Assembly (NCBI GenBank): GCA_040182905.1
Contig: JARQWU010000044.1
Span: 1 to 50,548 of the forward strand
DNA from: Barthelona sp. PAP020
Taxonomy: Eukaryota; Metamonada: BaSk clade
Direction of reading: 5' to 3'
Length of the DNA: 50,548 bases
The position numbers were made by a program, and so were the translations under genes. The notes below the pieces were generated by a model that made no database searches, was not told the DNA's origin, and saw nothing but the letters and a program-made list of their open reading frames with translations. Positions 27,101-42,100 of this stretch are shown here, piece by piece. Numbering within the stretch: position 1 is the stretch's first letter; every line of letters begins with the position of its first letter.

Positions 27101-30100
27101 CTGGTTGAGTTTTATACTGATACTTGTTGGTAGATGAATAAATGTAAGCATCACCAGCAATATATAAAGGACCAGCACCACTAATTGTACCTTCAGACCA
27201 TTCAAATCTCTTGATAATTCTGATTGGATCTTGATTTGAAAAAGTACCCGAAGAAAGAACAAGCTCTTGAATTTCACATACAGTTTCACAAGCAATTGAA
27301 GGACTTCCTGTGAGCAACGAAATCATACCTTTTGTTGAACCTGATGTCATATATTTAAATTCAGAAGTACCAGATAATTCAACTACATCCAAACTAACGT
27401 TTCCGTAATTGTAAACATTACCACTCAATTGAATGAATTTACCTTCACCAAAGAATTCACCATTCACATCAATATTAACGGCAACAGCAGTGCTACCAAT
27501 AATATATTCAGAATCGGCAGTTAAATTAACTTTAGCACCATGTGATCCACCAGTTGATGATGCAGCCTTGAAAGTAATAACTGTCTCATTGAGAACAATG
27601 AAATCTCCCGAAGAATAGAAATCGTAATCAACAAACAGTTCTAATTTTTCATCAATGGTCAATTTATTGGTTGTTTCGAAATGACAATTTTGAGTTCCAG
27701 TTGTTTGATAAATGAATGAAGTATTTTTTCTGATGAACAAGTCACCATTATTAATAATTTTACCAGGATTACCCGACATTTCAATACATTGGAAGAAACC
27801 ATCAATTACACCTTCATCATTGAAAACAACTTGTGCTCCATCAATATATAATGGATCTGTTTCAGTAACAGAAATATTAAGGAGAGCCTTACCAACAATA
27901 CCACCTTTACCATGGATTCTACCCTTGGTAATGAAAGAATCTTCATTAAATCTCAAGATACCATCAGAAAACATAAAACCATCAGTCATATTGAATTTCT
28001 TAATGATATAATCTTTTAAAACAACAAATACACCACCGTATAAATCAACATTCACTGAAGGTGTTGTTGTTTCTTCAATATCAACTAAGAAAACACCATT
28101 ATACATGAAAATATCAGAGTTACCATTCAAAGATCCCTTCATAGTCAATTGTCCACCATATATTTCAAGAGTAGACAATAAAGTTGTGGAAATGAACGTA
28201 AAGTTTGGATAGAAATATGTAAAATCATCCCTAAGTTTTGTGAGCAATTGACTTGATACAGCAGGATCACAAGTACCAACAGGTGCAACAGAAGTTTCAC
28301 ATACAACACCATGGAAAGAAATTTTATCAGCACCAGGATTAACAATCAAAGTTTGTAAAGAGGTTTCTCCACCAATTTCAATAGAACCAAATGAATGAAT
28401 GATAGATCCGGTTCCCTTAATCTTTGAATAAAGATTGTTGGTTGTGACATCACTGGATTGAAGATCTCCTTCAATATTGATATAACCTTCACCATCGAAA
28501 GAAGAATTGGAAAGTTTCAAAGAAGCACCGGAAGGAATCATTAAAACACCGTCAACATCCATAGAAATGTTACTGTTTGTCATGAAATTTACTCCAGTAT
28601 GTAAATATAATGTTGCGTTAAGATACAAATACATGTTATTAAAATCCACAACATCACTAAATGCAACACTGCCAAAACCATTCAAAGATCCATTTAATGA
28701 TGAAAATTCTCCAACAGTTAACAATTCTTGAGCATATAATTCACCACCATTCTTCAAAACAATTCTATCAACAACAATAGGATGCATGACAGCTAATCTA
28801 CCATTGTCGATCGTAATAGTGTTGATATGAACAGACTGAGTGTCCAGATAAGGAATTGTAATTGCATGATACTTCTGTTTGTCAACAATAGTTAAATTAC
28901 CAGTGAAATCAATTAAACGAGTTGAAAGAATAACTTCACGAGCACCTAAAATAACATTACCATCACCTTTAAGGTTGGAATGAGCAGAGAACGAAATTCG
29001 ATTTGCTTGAGACAACAAATGAAGATGAACATTAGTGTTAACAAATAAGTCAGATGAAGCAATTGAATTGCCAAAATGACCACCTTTCAAAAATTTGATA
29101 TGCAAATTTTCAGTGCTTGCAAATGTAATGGCTTGTGGAACAACAACATTTACTTCAAACGTTGAATTTTGGCTGAATTTAACACCGTTATTGAATTCAA
29201 TACGAGAAACATTATCAGCATAAATCAAAACTTCACCTTCTGTGGCAAAAGGAATATCAGTACAATCAGTTGCAATATGTGCATTCGTCAAATTAATCAT
29301 TCCGCTCTTGAATGTACCCAAAGAACCCAATGAAATTAGGGCATTTTCAATTGACACATTACTGTTTTTGAAAGATGTTTGTGAACAAATGAATGTATTG
29401 TTGATTTCAGGAAGACCTATAATACTACCAGAAACAGCTTCCATATTGTTGATATAGAATTTATACATACTTTCGGATTCAATCGAACCACCATGTAATT
29501 TAACATTTGCGATGCTACATTGAGTGAATTCATTACATTTCACAACACCGCCAGTTCTAATCACAATATTTCTAAGATTCAATAAGGTACCTGCACTTTG
29601 TAAAGTAAATGAATCAACTAAAATATCATCACCACTGGATGCAACAGTACAAGAACGCAAATATAGATTGCCAAAACGTCCTGAAAAAGTACCACTTCCA
29701 ATTAAATCAACATGGCTCAAAATTAATTCACCACCAGCACCAAAACTACATGATGTGGCTATGTTAATAGTGGAATGAGTGATTTCTCCACTCATAAACA
29801 AGTGACCTTTGATACCTTCAATTGAAGCATTTGTTGCAACAATATTGAATCCAAAAATGGCATCAACATCAACATCATCATTTTCAAATTTAATACCAGG
29901 AGCCTCATTTGTCATTTCTACAAACATGTCTCCAATATAAGAACAATTAAACACACATTCAGTTGTAATATTACCAGTGACAATAATTCTAGCCTTTTTA
30001 TTGATGTATGAATAGTCACTACCATGTTCATAAGTGACATTACCATCACCAATTTTAATATAACTAGTTGTGAATGAAACAAATTCCCAATATCCAACAC

Positions 30101-33100
30101 CATCAACATCAGAAGTAAATTTGATTCCACCATCAAATTCAAGAGACATCAAATGCAATGAAATTGCACCAATATCAACTTCTGAAGTTGCTTTGAGACT
30201 AAAACCAGGGGCAATTAAATTACCACCCTTCAATTTGAAGTCAGAAGGAACATCAAAAGCATTATTAGGATATAAAGTCTGAGAATTATAAAGATGTACA
30301 ACACAAGTAGGATGAATCATGTGGAATTTAGTCAAATCATAAGCGAAAACATCCAAATATACAGTTGCACCTTCATCAACAATCAAACTAAGAGGAACAG
30401 AAGGAACTGAAGCAGAACCAGCCCAATTAAAATGAACAACAGTATTGGTAACAATAAAATCACCTGTTCCATCAAAACATGGCAAGAATACAGGAGAAGA
30501 TTTCACATTAACTCGAGAAACAAAATTCTCATTTGTGCGACCAGATAAATGAATGTTACCTCCAACAAGATCAATCTTTCCAAAGTTGTTCAAATGAGAA
30601 CTTACTAAAACACCAGAGTTAACAACAATATTTTTTGAATTCAACAAAGGTGGCAATCTGATTTCACCAGTGATAGTTAAAGTACCACTGTTGTACATAA
30701 TTGAAGGATCAACAGCGTAATTGCTTTTTAAAGATTCAATTTCAAAGGAACCTTTTTTACCCTCAGAATTTCCTTGCAACACAAATGAAACATCAGTATT
30801 CAAGGAATACATAGTGAAATTAAAAAGAACATTACTGGTAGTCCAAGCGATAAAATCAACATTAGAAATGGAACCTGATCCAGCAAAAATCAAATCTCCA
30901 TAAACATAAATTTTACCAGTACCTGTCAAAGTAATATCATTGATGGTTAAACTATCAGTAACTGATAAAACACCATCAATAATAATTGTACCATTCAAAA
31001 CTGCAATGGAAGTGTTGAAAACAACACCATTTTGAATTTCAAGAGCGGCACCATCAATAACTGTTAAGGAATGAACGTGAACATCAGATTCAACAGTAAC
31101 TGGTCCTCTGCGAATAATAACATCATCGACATCTCTAGGATACAAATAATTTGTCCAAACGTAAGGATTACCATACCAATAACCAATAGTGTCATCATAA
31201 ATAGTTGTTTGAGCTGCTAAAACGTCTTCACACCAATTACCAGCACTTGTGCCTGAACAGACACAATAACCTTCATAACATCTGCCACCATTGCAATCAC
31301 CACAATATCTACCACTACAATCATCATTAAACCAAATAGTGTTACAAACACAATTGCCCGAGACGCAAGTACCTTGTCCACTGCTACTGTGACAATCATA
31401 TGGACAGTCAGAAGTCATTCTTTTCCAATTATTAGAAGACTGTTGATAATAAATGTATGGATTGCCATCGGAGTAAATTTCAATAGTACCATGATCAAGC
31501 AAATTACTGGGGTTGTTTACAATGTAAATATTATTTATAGCAGTTGTATCATTTGAATATGAAATATGCCATTCACCCCAATGATACAAATATGTTGAAA
31601 TATGGATAGTTTCATCCCAAGATGAATAAATTTTACTTCCAGGGTAGGTGTACATTGTTTGAACAGTACTGGAATTAAGGAAATTAACTACACCTGTTGG
31701 ATAATTGTATAAAGTTCCCAAATTATTGCCATCTGCAAGAACAATTGAACCATAATTATGAATTTCTCCAGAAACGTAATTGATTTCCTCAATAGTACCA
31801 TAATTGTACAATTTCTTTGATACTGAATATGTTTGATCGGAAGTTTGTTGCATTAGACCATACAACGTTGTATATTTAGCGTAAATATTTGCATTAACAT
31901 GAACATCATCATAATAATAGACATGAGCATTATTCCAATTCACAGAAGCTGAAAAACTAACCATATATCCAAATATAATATTTGTAATATCTGAAGCTGT
32001 TGCCGTCATTGAAGATAAGAAGGATGTTGAACCTTTAAAGATAACAGTTCGAATGTCGAATTGGAACTTATTTGCTGTTTCATGTGTATAAGGAGAAACA
32101 AATGAAACAGATCCTTCAGTACCATAGAATGACCATGTGGAATCTAAAGCAAATTCATCTTCAATAGTCAAAACACTCTTTGGATTGACATTGAAAATTG
32201 GAGAAGTGTCATTAACAACCAATAACCAATTATCACTGGCAGAATATTTCTGCAAAACAACTTGACCATAAATATTATATGTTTGAACTGGTCTATAACC
32301 GATAGTAAAACCAGGATAATAAGTGTACTTTGGCTTAAAGACAGTATCAACAAGATTAACTGCAGTAATTAATGGCGAACTAAATTGATCCATAATTTTA
32401 TCAAAATCACTTCCCGAAGTTGTATCAAAACCAATAAAAGTAGAATAATAGTGATAGAATCTGTGAGCAACACTGTTTGTAATTCTTGCACCTGGAGCAA
32501 AAGCTAAATAATAGAAACTATAAACATTGCTGGAACCTCCTCCCAAAAAGGTAAATTCACCAGTTGAACCCTCCAAATTACCATATTTAATGGTGTTCCA
32601 AGGATGATTCCAACCGAAACCAACGTCTAAATTACGAGTCATTAAAAATTGACCATGATTAATAAGAATTGCAGTCGCTGTAATGTAGGAATTGAAAGCA
32701 ATATCCAAAGTACCATTAACATCAATTTTAATATATCCATCATCCAATTCTGGATAACTACCAACAGAAGTGTATTGAGTGAACATTGTTGTTGTTTGAG
32801 AATGAGTTGTAACATAATCAAAATTCCAATCAAAAGTTCCATTGATAATAAATTTGGTATATCTTTGCATGTAGAATTGGAATCTGTTATGAATAAGAAC
32901 ATCACGAACAATGAACACAGGAACTTCAATGTGCATATAATAAAAATACCAGTAGTAAGTATAACTACCAGAACCAGGATCCCAACCAGGTGCTTTAGCT
33001 TCAAAATCAAGAATTTCAACAGTACCTTTGCCAGTAAACACACTTCTTACAGCGTTTTGAGTTGAAGTAGAATAAATTTTATTGACTGGATAAGTAAACC

Positions 33101-36100
33101 TCTCAAACACTAGTCTGACATTTTCATCAATGTGGAAAGTAGGATAATAATGATAATCATTTGTTTGAGTGTAATCTTTAATTGTGTACACAACTTCATC
33201 AATTGATCCAACATCAGTATGGAAATAGTAATTTACCGTACTTGTGGAAACGATAGAGCTGTTGAACAGATCAACTGAAGTATCTGGGTAGAAATGGAAT
33301 TCTGAATTATCAACATTACCTGTCTTATTATATTTACTGCCAAAAAGACGAACTGAAGAAGATACACCTTCAACAATTGAATTGAAAAGTGTCACATCAT
33401 TAGTACGAGTAACGTCAACATTGGTTAAATAACAACTTTCATGACCAGCACAAATAACGTATGAATGAATCCAAGTATCATTGATATATGATTCAGAATA
33501 TAAATACAAATTACCACCATTGACAGTGTATGTAGTGGAAGGAACATCATGATATTCATAAAAATGACAACCGCAGAAGAAACTACCTCCAAGATTGAAT
33601 ACACCTTGATTTAAAATAGAACACTTATACATGTGATGAGTATACCATGCTGATCCTGAAACAACAGAAACTGTTCCTTTATTAGTAAAAGTAATGCATT
33701 TTTCACAATCAGGAATGATGTTCAAATTTCGAACTGTCAAAGTTACACCAGGATTAACAATAATATCCATACTTCCACGAAAACCTGAAAATTCAGTAGA
33801 TGTTCCCAAACTAATATCAGCTTCAATAGAAATCGTTGGACGACCAACAGAACGTCTAGCTTGTAAAGTTGGAGAATTATAATCAGTAGGGAATTCATAC
33901 AATTCATCAAGATCAGTTAACGACATCCAACCAATATATTGTTTCATTGCATAGCTGCGATACTTATAATGAGACATTGTCCACCAACCAGAAGATGTCA
34001 TTGAGATATCCCAGGTTTCACTTGCAGGAGCATAGTAAGTTGTGATAGCAACAATATCCGGATTAGTGTCTGAATGGGATTGTTTACCGAAACCCAAATA
34101 GTTATTTGCACCAGATTGAAGATTATATGCTCTGACAACATGTGATCCACTGGGGTTAAAAATACTAACATGATAACCAAAATACTCCTTTTTGAAACCT
34201 TGAGGATAAGTACGATAATAATCATAAATATCTCCAGTATTTAAATTGTAAGTACCATAACCATAATTTATTCTTGTATATCCACGCTCAGTAGGCACAT
34301 AAGAATCCGGTCTGGGATTCAAAGTATTGAAAATAGCAGGAGATGAAGTCATGAATTGAGACAATGATTGTTCAGAGAAAGTTTGAATCATACCACCTTG
34401 TAATGAAGAACCACTCTTTAAATGAACATCTGCATTTGTAAAAATATGAGATGTGGCATCCAAAATAATTTTGCTATCGAAATCAAAAGAATCAAACACA
34501 AAAACGGAATTGGTATCAGCATACAATAAATCTGGGAAATTCAATGTGCTTCTGCTGACTCTTGATGTTGAAGAAGGTGTGAAAACCAATTCATCCTTCA
34601 AAAACAGAAGATGAGAATTCTGATGCAATGCCAAGGATGTGGAAGTAGGATCAGCATCCAAATTACCATAATAATAAACTTGTAAGAAAATGAAAGCCAA
34701 TTGAGTGTTTTGTCCCATAATAATAGAAACAGATGAACCAATGGTAATGACTGGAACTTTAATGTTGGCACCATGATATTCTCTACCAATATTGTTGGAA
34801 AATCCTAACATAGCGTTGTCTTCCATTGTAATAGTACCGCCAATGAATTTTGACAAAGCAGAATGTGGGAAATGAACTTCTCCACTGATTCTAATATTTG
34901 AATCAACAATCATTGGGACTTTAACACGAGTATATCTAAAATCTGCCACAGAACCAGATTCAATGTGTAAATAGTTCAAACGCTGATTATAAACTGATGT
35001 GATATCATCCATATTACGAATATTAACACCTCCTCTGTCAGTAGAATCCACAGTCAAATTGGACCCACTTTTTAGAATAATGTTTGATCTTCTTAAATCA
35101 ATATAATAACTGTTGGGAATGATAACAACACCTTTAACAATCAAATCAGAATCATAAATATGGGTTGCACCAGCAGTTCGCCATTCAACCAAAGAGCCAA
35201 TTTCAAATTGAGGAATGTCAGTTTCAGGATAATATCCGATGTCAGTTTGAACATCATAATTTAAATAAATCGAACCAGTACCAACAGTTAAATAATCAGT
35301 AATCTTTAATGTCTTAAAATAATTCAGATATGTATTATCGTAAAGATTCAAAGATTTGAAAACAACATCATCATAGAAATATGTGTGACCACTTGACACA
35401 ACCAACAAAGCGTTTTCAATATTGTTAAGAACTGCTCTATGTCTTTCATAAACATAGGAGCTGCCATCAATAACTTTAACATCATCATAGAATTTATTTG
35501 TGTTGGCTAAAGTAATGGTCTTATCTGAGCCAAAATCAAATCTTCCTTCAAAATTAATATCATAAAGATAATAATGAGCAGATGCTTTGATAGCACTTGT
35601 TGAAGTAAAATCAACATCACCAAAGGTAATAGTACTTCCATCTTCGGGTGTTCCTTCAATATTTCCTTCAATAGTTGAATAATAAACTCTCAAATTTGTT
35701 GTTTGTAATGCATTGCTGATAATTTTACCACCATCTTCAACAACAAAATAGTGCAAAGAAATGTAATTGGCACCAAGATCCACTGGTAAAACAATCGAAC
35801 TTGTGAGATGAATTTGAGCAGTTGCTGTTCCAACGTAAACAAATTCAGTTACTGTAGTATGTTTTAAAGTTAAAACTGCATTAATATTCAATCTTGATGT
35901 GTCATATATATATGTATGTCCTTCTTTTGATTCACAATTTGCATTCAAATTGAAAACACATTTGTTACGCAAATAAAAAGTTTGGAAATGACATGAAGTG
36001 ACACTTGATTTGACATTCAAAGTACCAACACTTGTTGCAGTAACTCCTCTAATGTCAATAGCTGTGGAATAGAAAGAACTAAGTACATTTAACGATCCAC

Positions 36101-39100
36101 CGCTGGGTAACTGAATAATACCACCTTGTGAATTCAAATTGGCGATATCTGCTTGATCTTCAATAACCAAAGTACCAGAAGTAATGTTAACTGATTGCCA
36201 AGTCATTCCAGATATAGCTGGAATTACAACAGTACCACCAGAAATCATTAAAATTGAATTTGAACCAACCCAATTAAAGGTTAAATCAGAATCGAAATCA
36301 ATTGAACCACCAGATACATCAAAATCACCATCAAAGTTAATTGTATTTTTGAAAGACAAATCTCCAGATGTCTTAAACGTAGCGTCTGGTGAAATAGTAA
36401 CATCACAGTCAGCAATAATATGCTCACCAAAACCTGTAGCCAATTCCAAAGAACCGAAATGAAGAATATCCAAAGATTGATACCATCTCGTATTACCAGA
36501 CATCTGAACAAGCAAATTAACATTTTCTGTTGAATTTGAAATTATTGTTCCATTGAAATTGTAATAATTAACAGCAATATTTACTGAATAATCAATAAAT
36601 TCAAAACAACCATAATTATAAATACCCATAGCTGAATCAGTATTGTCATTTGTGGCCCAAGTAACGGGAGACACAACAACAGCACCAGTATGATATGCAA
36701 CAGCATTTGCAGAAATGATCAATCTGGCTCCATTATAGAAAGTAAATGTGGGATTCTCATAGGGCATGTAAGATTGGACCAAAATGGCTTTGTCATATAG
36801 ATAAGTGTTACCCGAAGATACACTTAATACACCATCAAATATAACAGCACCAGTACCCTTAAATGTCATTGTATTTGAAATGAAAGTAACATTTGAGTTA
36901 ATGGTGATATTATTATTATTGGATAAAACACCACCTGTGAAAGTCATGTTATCACTTAAAACATAATTATGATCATGGAAATCAATCAAAGCACTCGAAT
37001 CAACCAAAACAAAACCTAATTTTTCAATTGAAGCACCAGCAACCCATGCTAATTTATAATCATCAGATTCATCAGGATTTTCATAAGACATAAAATGAAC
37101 TTCATGCGTTGTCCAAATTCGCAAATACTCTGAGTACCAATTACCGTAAATATACATTGTATTTTTAGCTACAATTTGTCCATAATTCAAAATATTACCA
37201 TAAGAATAAGTAGTACTTCCAATATACACAATAGATCCAGAATGAACATGGAAATCATTAACGTTTATGAATGTATATACAAATTTAACAATTCTATTGT
37301 TCTTAACATTGATTGTGCCTTCATTTCTGACATTGCCAACTGAAAATTCGTCTTGAGAAAGAATACCATCAAAATCAATGGTACCCTTATTGATCATAAA
37401 CGTAGAAGAATAAAAAACGTAATAATATCCACCAACTTTCAAATCAACAGACGCTGTAGCACCAGATTCAATAATCATGTCAGCATAACCGTAAAGATAA
37501 CCAGATGTATGATTCCAAAAAGTTGAAACAGAAAGCTGAGTGTGGAAATAAAGCGGTGCAGTATCATCCAAATTGGTATAAAGATTATTAATCAAAATGT
37601 TGCTAGGTCCATATATTGTATGACTGTGTGTGGCATTGTATGCATCAACAGTAAAAGGAGAAATAGCATAAACAGATCCAGAATACACTTCCAAGTAACT
37701 AATTTCAAATGAAGATTCAATCTTTAATTGTGCTGTTCCAGAAAGATAGACTTTTGGAAGGGAAGCAGAACGGCTAAAATGGAATATAGCAGAACCATCA
37801 CATAACATGAAGGGGTTGCTGTCAACCAAAATAGAAGCAGAATCAAAAATGTAGATATTGTTGCTATAAAGAATGTGAACATCATACAACATATCAATAA
37901 CACCATTCAACGTGGTTTCATCATCAAAATAAATTAAATTATCATGCATTATATGACTGGTAGTTGTATGAGTAAATTCAACATGGTTGTACTTTAAAAC
38001 ACAACTGTATTCATTATTCAACATTGTAACGTCCTGTAACTCAATATAGGTAATAAAGAAATCATTTGAAGTTACATTACAGAAAACATAAGATGAATCA
38101 CTCAAAGAACCTTTCAAATCGGTTGATACACCTCCTTTAATAGTTCCTGTTCCATAAATTGTAGAATTAGTAACATCAAACATCACAGCAATGTTTCCTT
38201 GAACATTAAGTTCTGCTTTTTTACCCCTAAGATAAAAGGTTCCATCATCATTAAGGAAATATGCTCCATTTTGTACATACATATAAGATTCTCTTAAAAC
38301 AATGGATGCTCCTTCTTTTCCACGAACATAGGAATTTACATAGAAGAAAGCCTCACCTGTAAAGTGAACAGCTAAAGTTTCAATGTAGAAATCATAACTT
38401 GTTGATCCAGAATTCATTTTGAAATAATCTGTAAAAATAGCACCAGTACCACTCAAATGACTGTCACAATAAAGATCAACAGTGATATTGTGGGCAAAAT
38501 TGATAATAGAATCAGTTGCAAAGGTACCACCTCTGAAATACAAATTATTAACAGTGGTATTAACACCATAGAAATCAATAAGACCTTGTTCCAATCTAAG
38601 TTCAAAATCTAAAGTGGCTGCTGCAGAAATAAATAATGCAGTACCATACAAATTGGCTTGGAAAATATATGTGTGCAAATCATTTGAATCAAAATGAACA
38701 AATGAATCATCAACAATGATTCTTGAATTTGAACCTTCCAAATTAATTGTACCTTTCACAACAAAAGGCACTGTGTAACTGTGAGATCCATCCATATCAA
38801 AAATAACTTGACCATATCCAGAAATAGAGGCTCCAGAATCAATTAAACCGTATTTAAAATTAACAATATTTGAATCAGCAATCAAAATACTTGATCCGCT
38901 TGGCATATTAAATTCATTGTTGAAATAGATTCTGTCTGAAGTCAAATCAAAATCAACAACACCACCATTTTCGAGAGTAAATTGTGAATACATCCACAAT
39001 GTTTTACTATTTTGAGTGAAAATGACTTTACCATACAAATCCCAATGAGAAGTGGTATCTCCACTTGTTTGATAATTCCTGAAAGAATCATGAATTACCA

Positions 39101-42100
39101 ACAAAGCACCAAATTGAATATTAAACCAACTATCATAAGAATACATGCGATTGTATGCCATCGAAAAATTACCAGCAACATCAATCTTAATGTTCTCAAA
39201 ATATGGACTTCCATAAATTTCGATGAATTTATTTGTGGGAATACTGACAGTACAACGCTCACTACTGGTACCTTTAAGCAAACCATTTTGGAAATTAAAA
39301 TAATTGTCAATAGTCAACACTTTATCTTCCGAAACAGTAAGTACAGCGGCAGTAGCAAGAACGTCCAAAATATCAACAGTTGCTAAACTTTGAACATTCA
39401 TTTGATAATACAATTTGACATGTGGACGAACATTGTAATCTTCTAAAATATTCAATTCACCATACACTTCCAATAAAGCATCAATATTGGTCCATGTTTC
39501 AGAATACAAATCAAGAACACCAGTGGAATAAACTCGAACATTGATATCTTCTTTAATTTGTCCCTTGAAAGAAGAAGCAGACTTCATGTATAACCAACCA
39601 GTTCCTTTAACAATTGAGGAAGAACTGAAGATAACATCACCACTTGTAAATGTTACAGCAACACCACCAGAAAATACAACAGTACCATCAAAAACAGCAC
39701 CTTTTCTGAATTCAATAGTGTCAAAAACATTCAATGTTGCACCAGATGCTAAAAAGAATGGAATTTCAAAAATAGTTGGATTAGCAACAGCTAATGTACC
39801 ATAGACATTAAATGTTGACACAATAATGTATGGATCTGATGATGTAACCCTTAAAGTACTGGTAAAAGTATAAGTTTCTCCAAGGGGAACAATCATAGTG
39901 GATTCAAAGAATGAAACAACAGATGCAGTAATGAAACCAGAATTCAAATAAAGAGTAGAATTGCGGAAATTAGCATTGTTTGATATGGTTGTACCTGTCA
40001 AACTCAATTGAGAATTTTCAATTTCACCGCCTTTGATATCACCGGTAGTTAAAGACAAACCAGAAGTACCTTGAATTAAACCACCTTCAAAAATAAAATC
40101 TCCGTCTAATTGATTAATATCAGCTGTACCAGTGAATATATTACCACTTTTGAAAGAAAATGTTTCCAAAGAACTGAAACTGTAACCAGAAAACAAATAT
40201 AATTCTGAAGTACTTGTCATTTGGAAAACACCAACACCAGTGATCAAATTGTACAATTGAATTGAACCACTTGAGAAGTATATGTTAGAATCAATATCAA
40301 TAACACCATCAACTCTCAAAGAATTAACCATTTGAATATAAAAGCTGTTGTATACATATAAATATCCTGAACTTGCAATACTACCTCTGTTATAAAGATA
40401 GGTAGAACCTTCAGAATTGTTAAACATGGCACTTGATTCAATTTTTAAATCCCAACTTATTTTTAAAGAACTAGACAAATACTTAAATACTGAACCTTGA
40501 ATATCAAACACACATGTATCAGTAGAATCCGAAAAGACAATTGAACCGTTGAGATGTAATGTGCCTGTTGATTGAACAACCAATTTGGCATCATTTTTAC
40601 CAATAATTTCAACATTAGTCATGATAAGACCTTCATCACTGATCAAAAGATTGAATGAATCCAAAATAATTTGCAAATTGTCTTCAATTGTGAACTTCGG
40701 TGATGTCAAATAACCAGTATCAACAAAACTGGCACCATTTGAAATAATTAATTGGTCAGTAACAGTAAAAACACCTTTTCCCATTAATTCTCCATTACTA
40801 AACGATAATTTTTCAACAACAATATCATAACAATGATAATGTATGGAACCACCACTGATAGTAAGATGTGAATCAACAGGAGGGAAAGAACGCAAATCAA
40901 GTGTACCAGAATTAACATATGTGACAGGTCCGAATCCAACAATAGTTGCAGTTTCCTCAAACAAAACAAAACCTCCATCCTGAATAAATTGACCTGAAAT
41001 ATAATTAATGTCAGTCACATTCATAAAATAGACAGAAGCTCCTTTACAATGAGTTAAACCTTTTGAATTATAGTTACCAGTGATAAATCTCTGAATTCCT
41101 TCATAATAGTATGCTCTGCCTTGAGTTTCAACAACAAAATCAGAATAAGACCAAAAATCTTCATAGAAAGATAAAATACCTCTGGTGATATTCATCCATT
41201 TGTTGTTGACAATCTGAATTGCAACTTCAAATTCTATATTGATGAGATCATTGTGAATAATAAACTCACCATCATTATTAATTTGAGATGGAATTCCAGA
41301 TGCATGTTCTATTCTTGAATTTGCAGCAAGAGCAATGGTTGTTTTACAGGTTTCAGTTAATTCTAATGTAAAGGCATCAGTAGTAATCACATGTCCTTCA
41401 ATATAATTAAACTCTTCACTGACAAATATTGTTCTTTCAGAAAAATTCTTTATAGCACTGGTTGTGAAAGTCATATTGTCAACATGGATAACACCAGAAC
41501 CAATGAAAGATCCACTTTCAAAAAGTAATCCTTCCTTAATATCAATAAAACCATCACCACCAACAACACCAGTTCCATTAACAATAATACCCATATCAAT
41601 GGATGTAACATTGTTGAAAACATGGGTACCACCAGAAACAAAAATAGGATTCACAAATGTAACAGAATTAGCAAATAAAGAACCTCCACCTTGCATACTA
41701 ATATCATCAGAGAACAATACTACAGGTCTACAAACCAAAGTACCCCCCAAAATGGTAACAGTAGTAGCGAATTCAAACATATCATCACCAGTTAATTCCA
41801 ACGAAGATGTTGTGCCGTCGACAAAAATATCTCCAACTTGGAAAACAACATCATCTTGGATTTCAACCGTAGCACTACCATTGACAATCATTTTTGAAGT
41901 TCCTTCCATATACAAGGCAGAACCGGCATTCATGATAACAGAACCACTTGTGGACATAACATTACCTTCACCAGTAACATTGCAACGATCGGACATGGTG
42001 AAACCAACACCACCACCCAAATCTATTGAAGCTGATAAAGCAACTGAAAAGTTACCAACACACCAACCACCACCATCAAGCTCAAGAATACCATCTTGAA

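Noticed and set aside
41464-42099. A 211-codon plus-strand open frame inside the giant gene
   Set aside because: It is antisense to the solenoid repeats and has a Pro/Thr/Ser-rich composition that simply mirrors complementary codons. The few stops reflect codon bias of the real gene.
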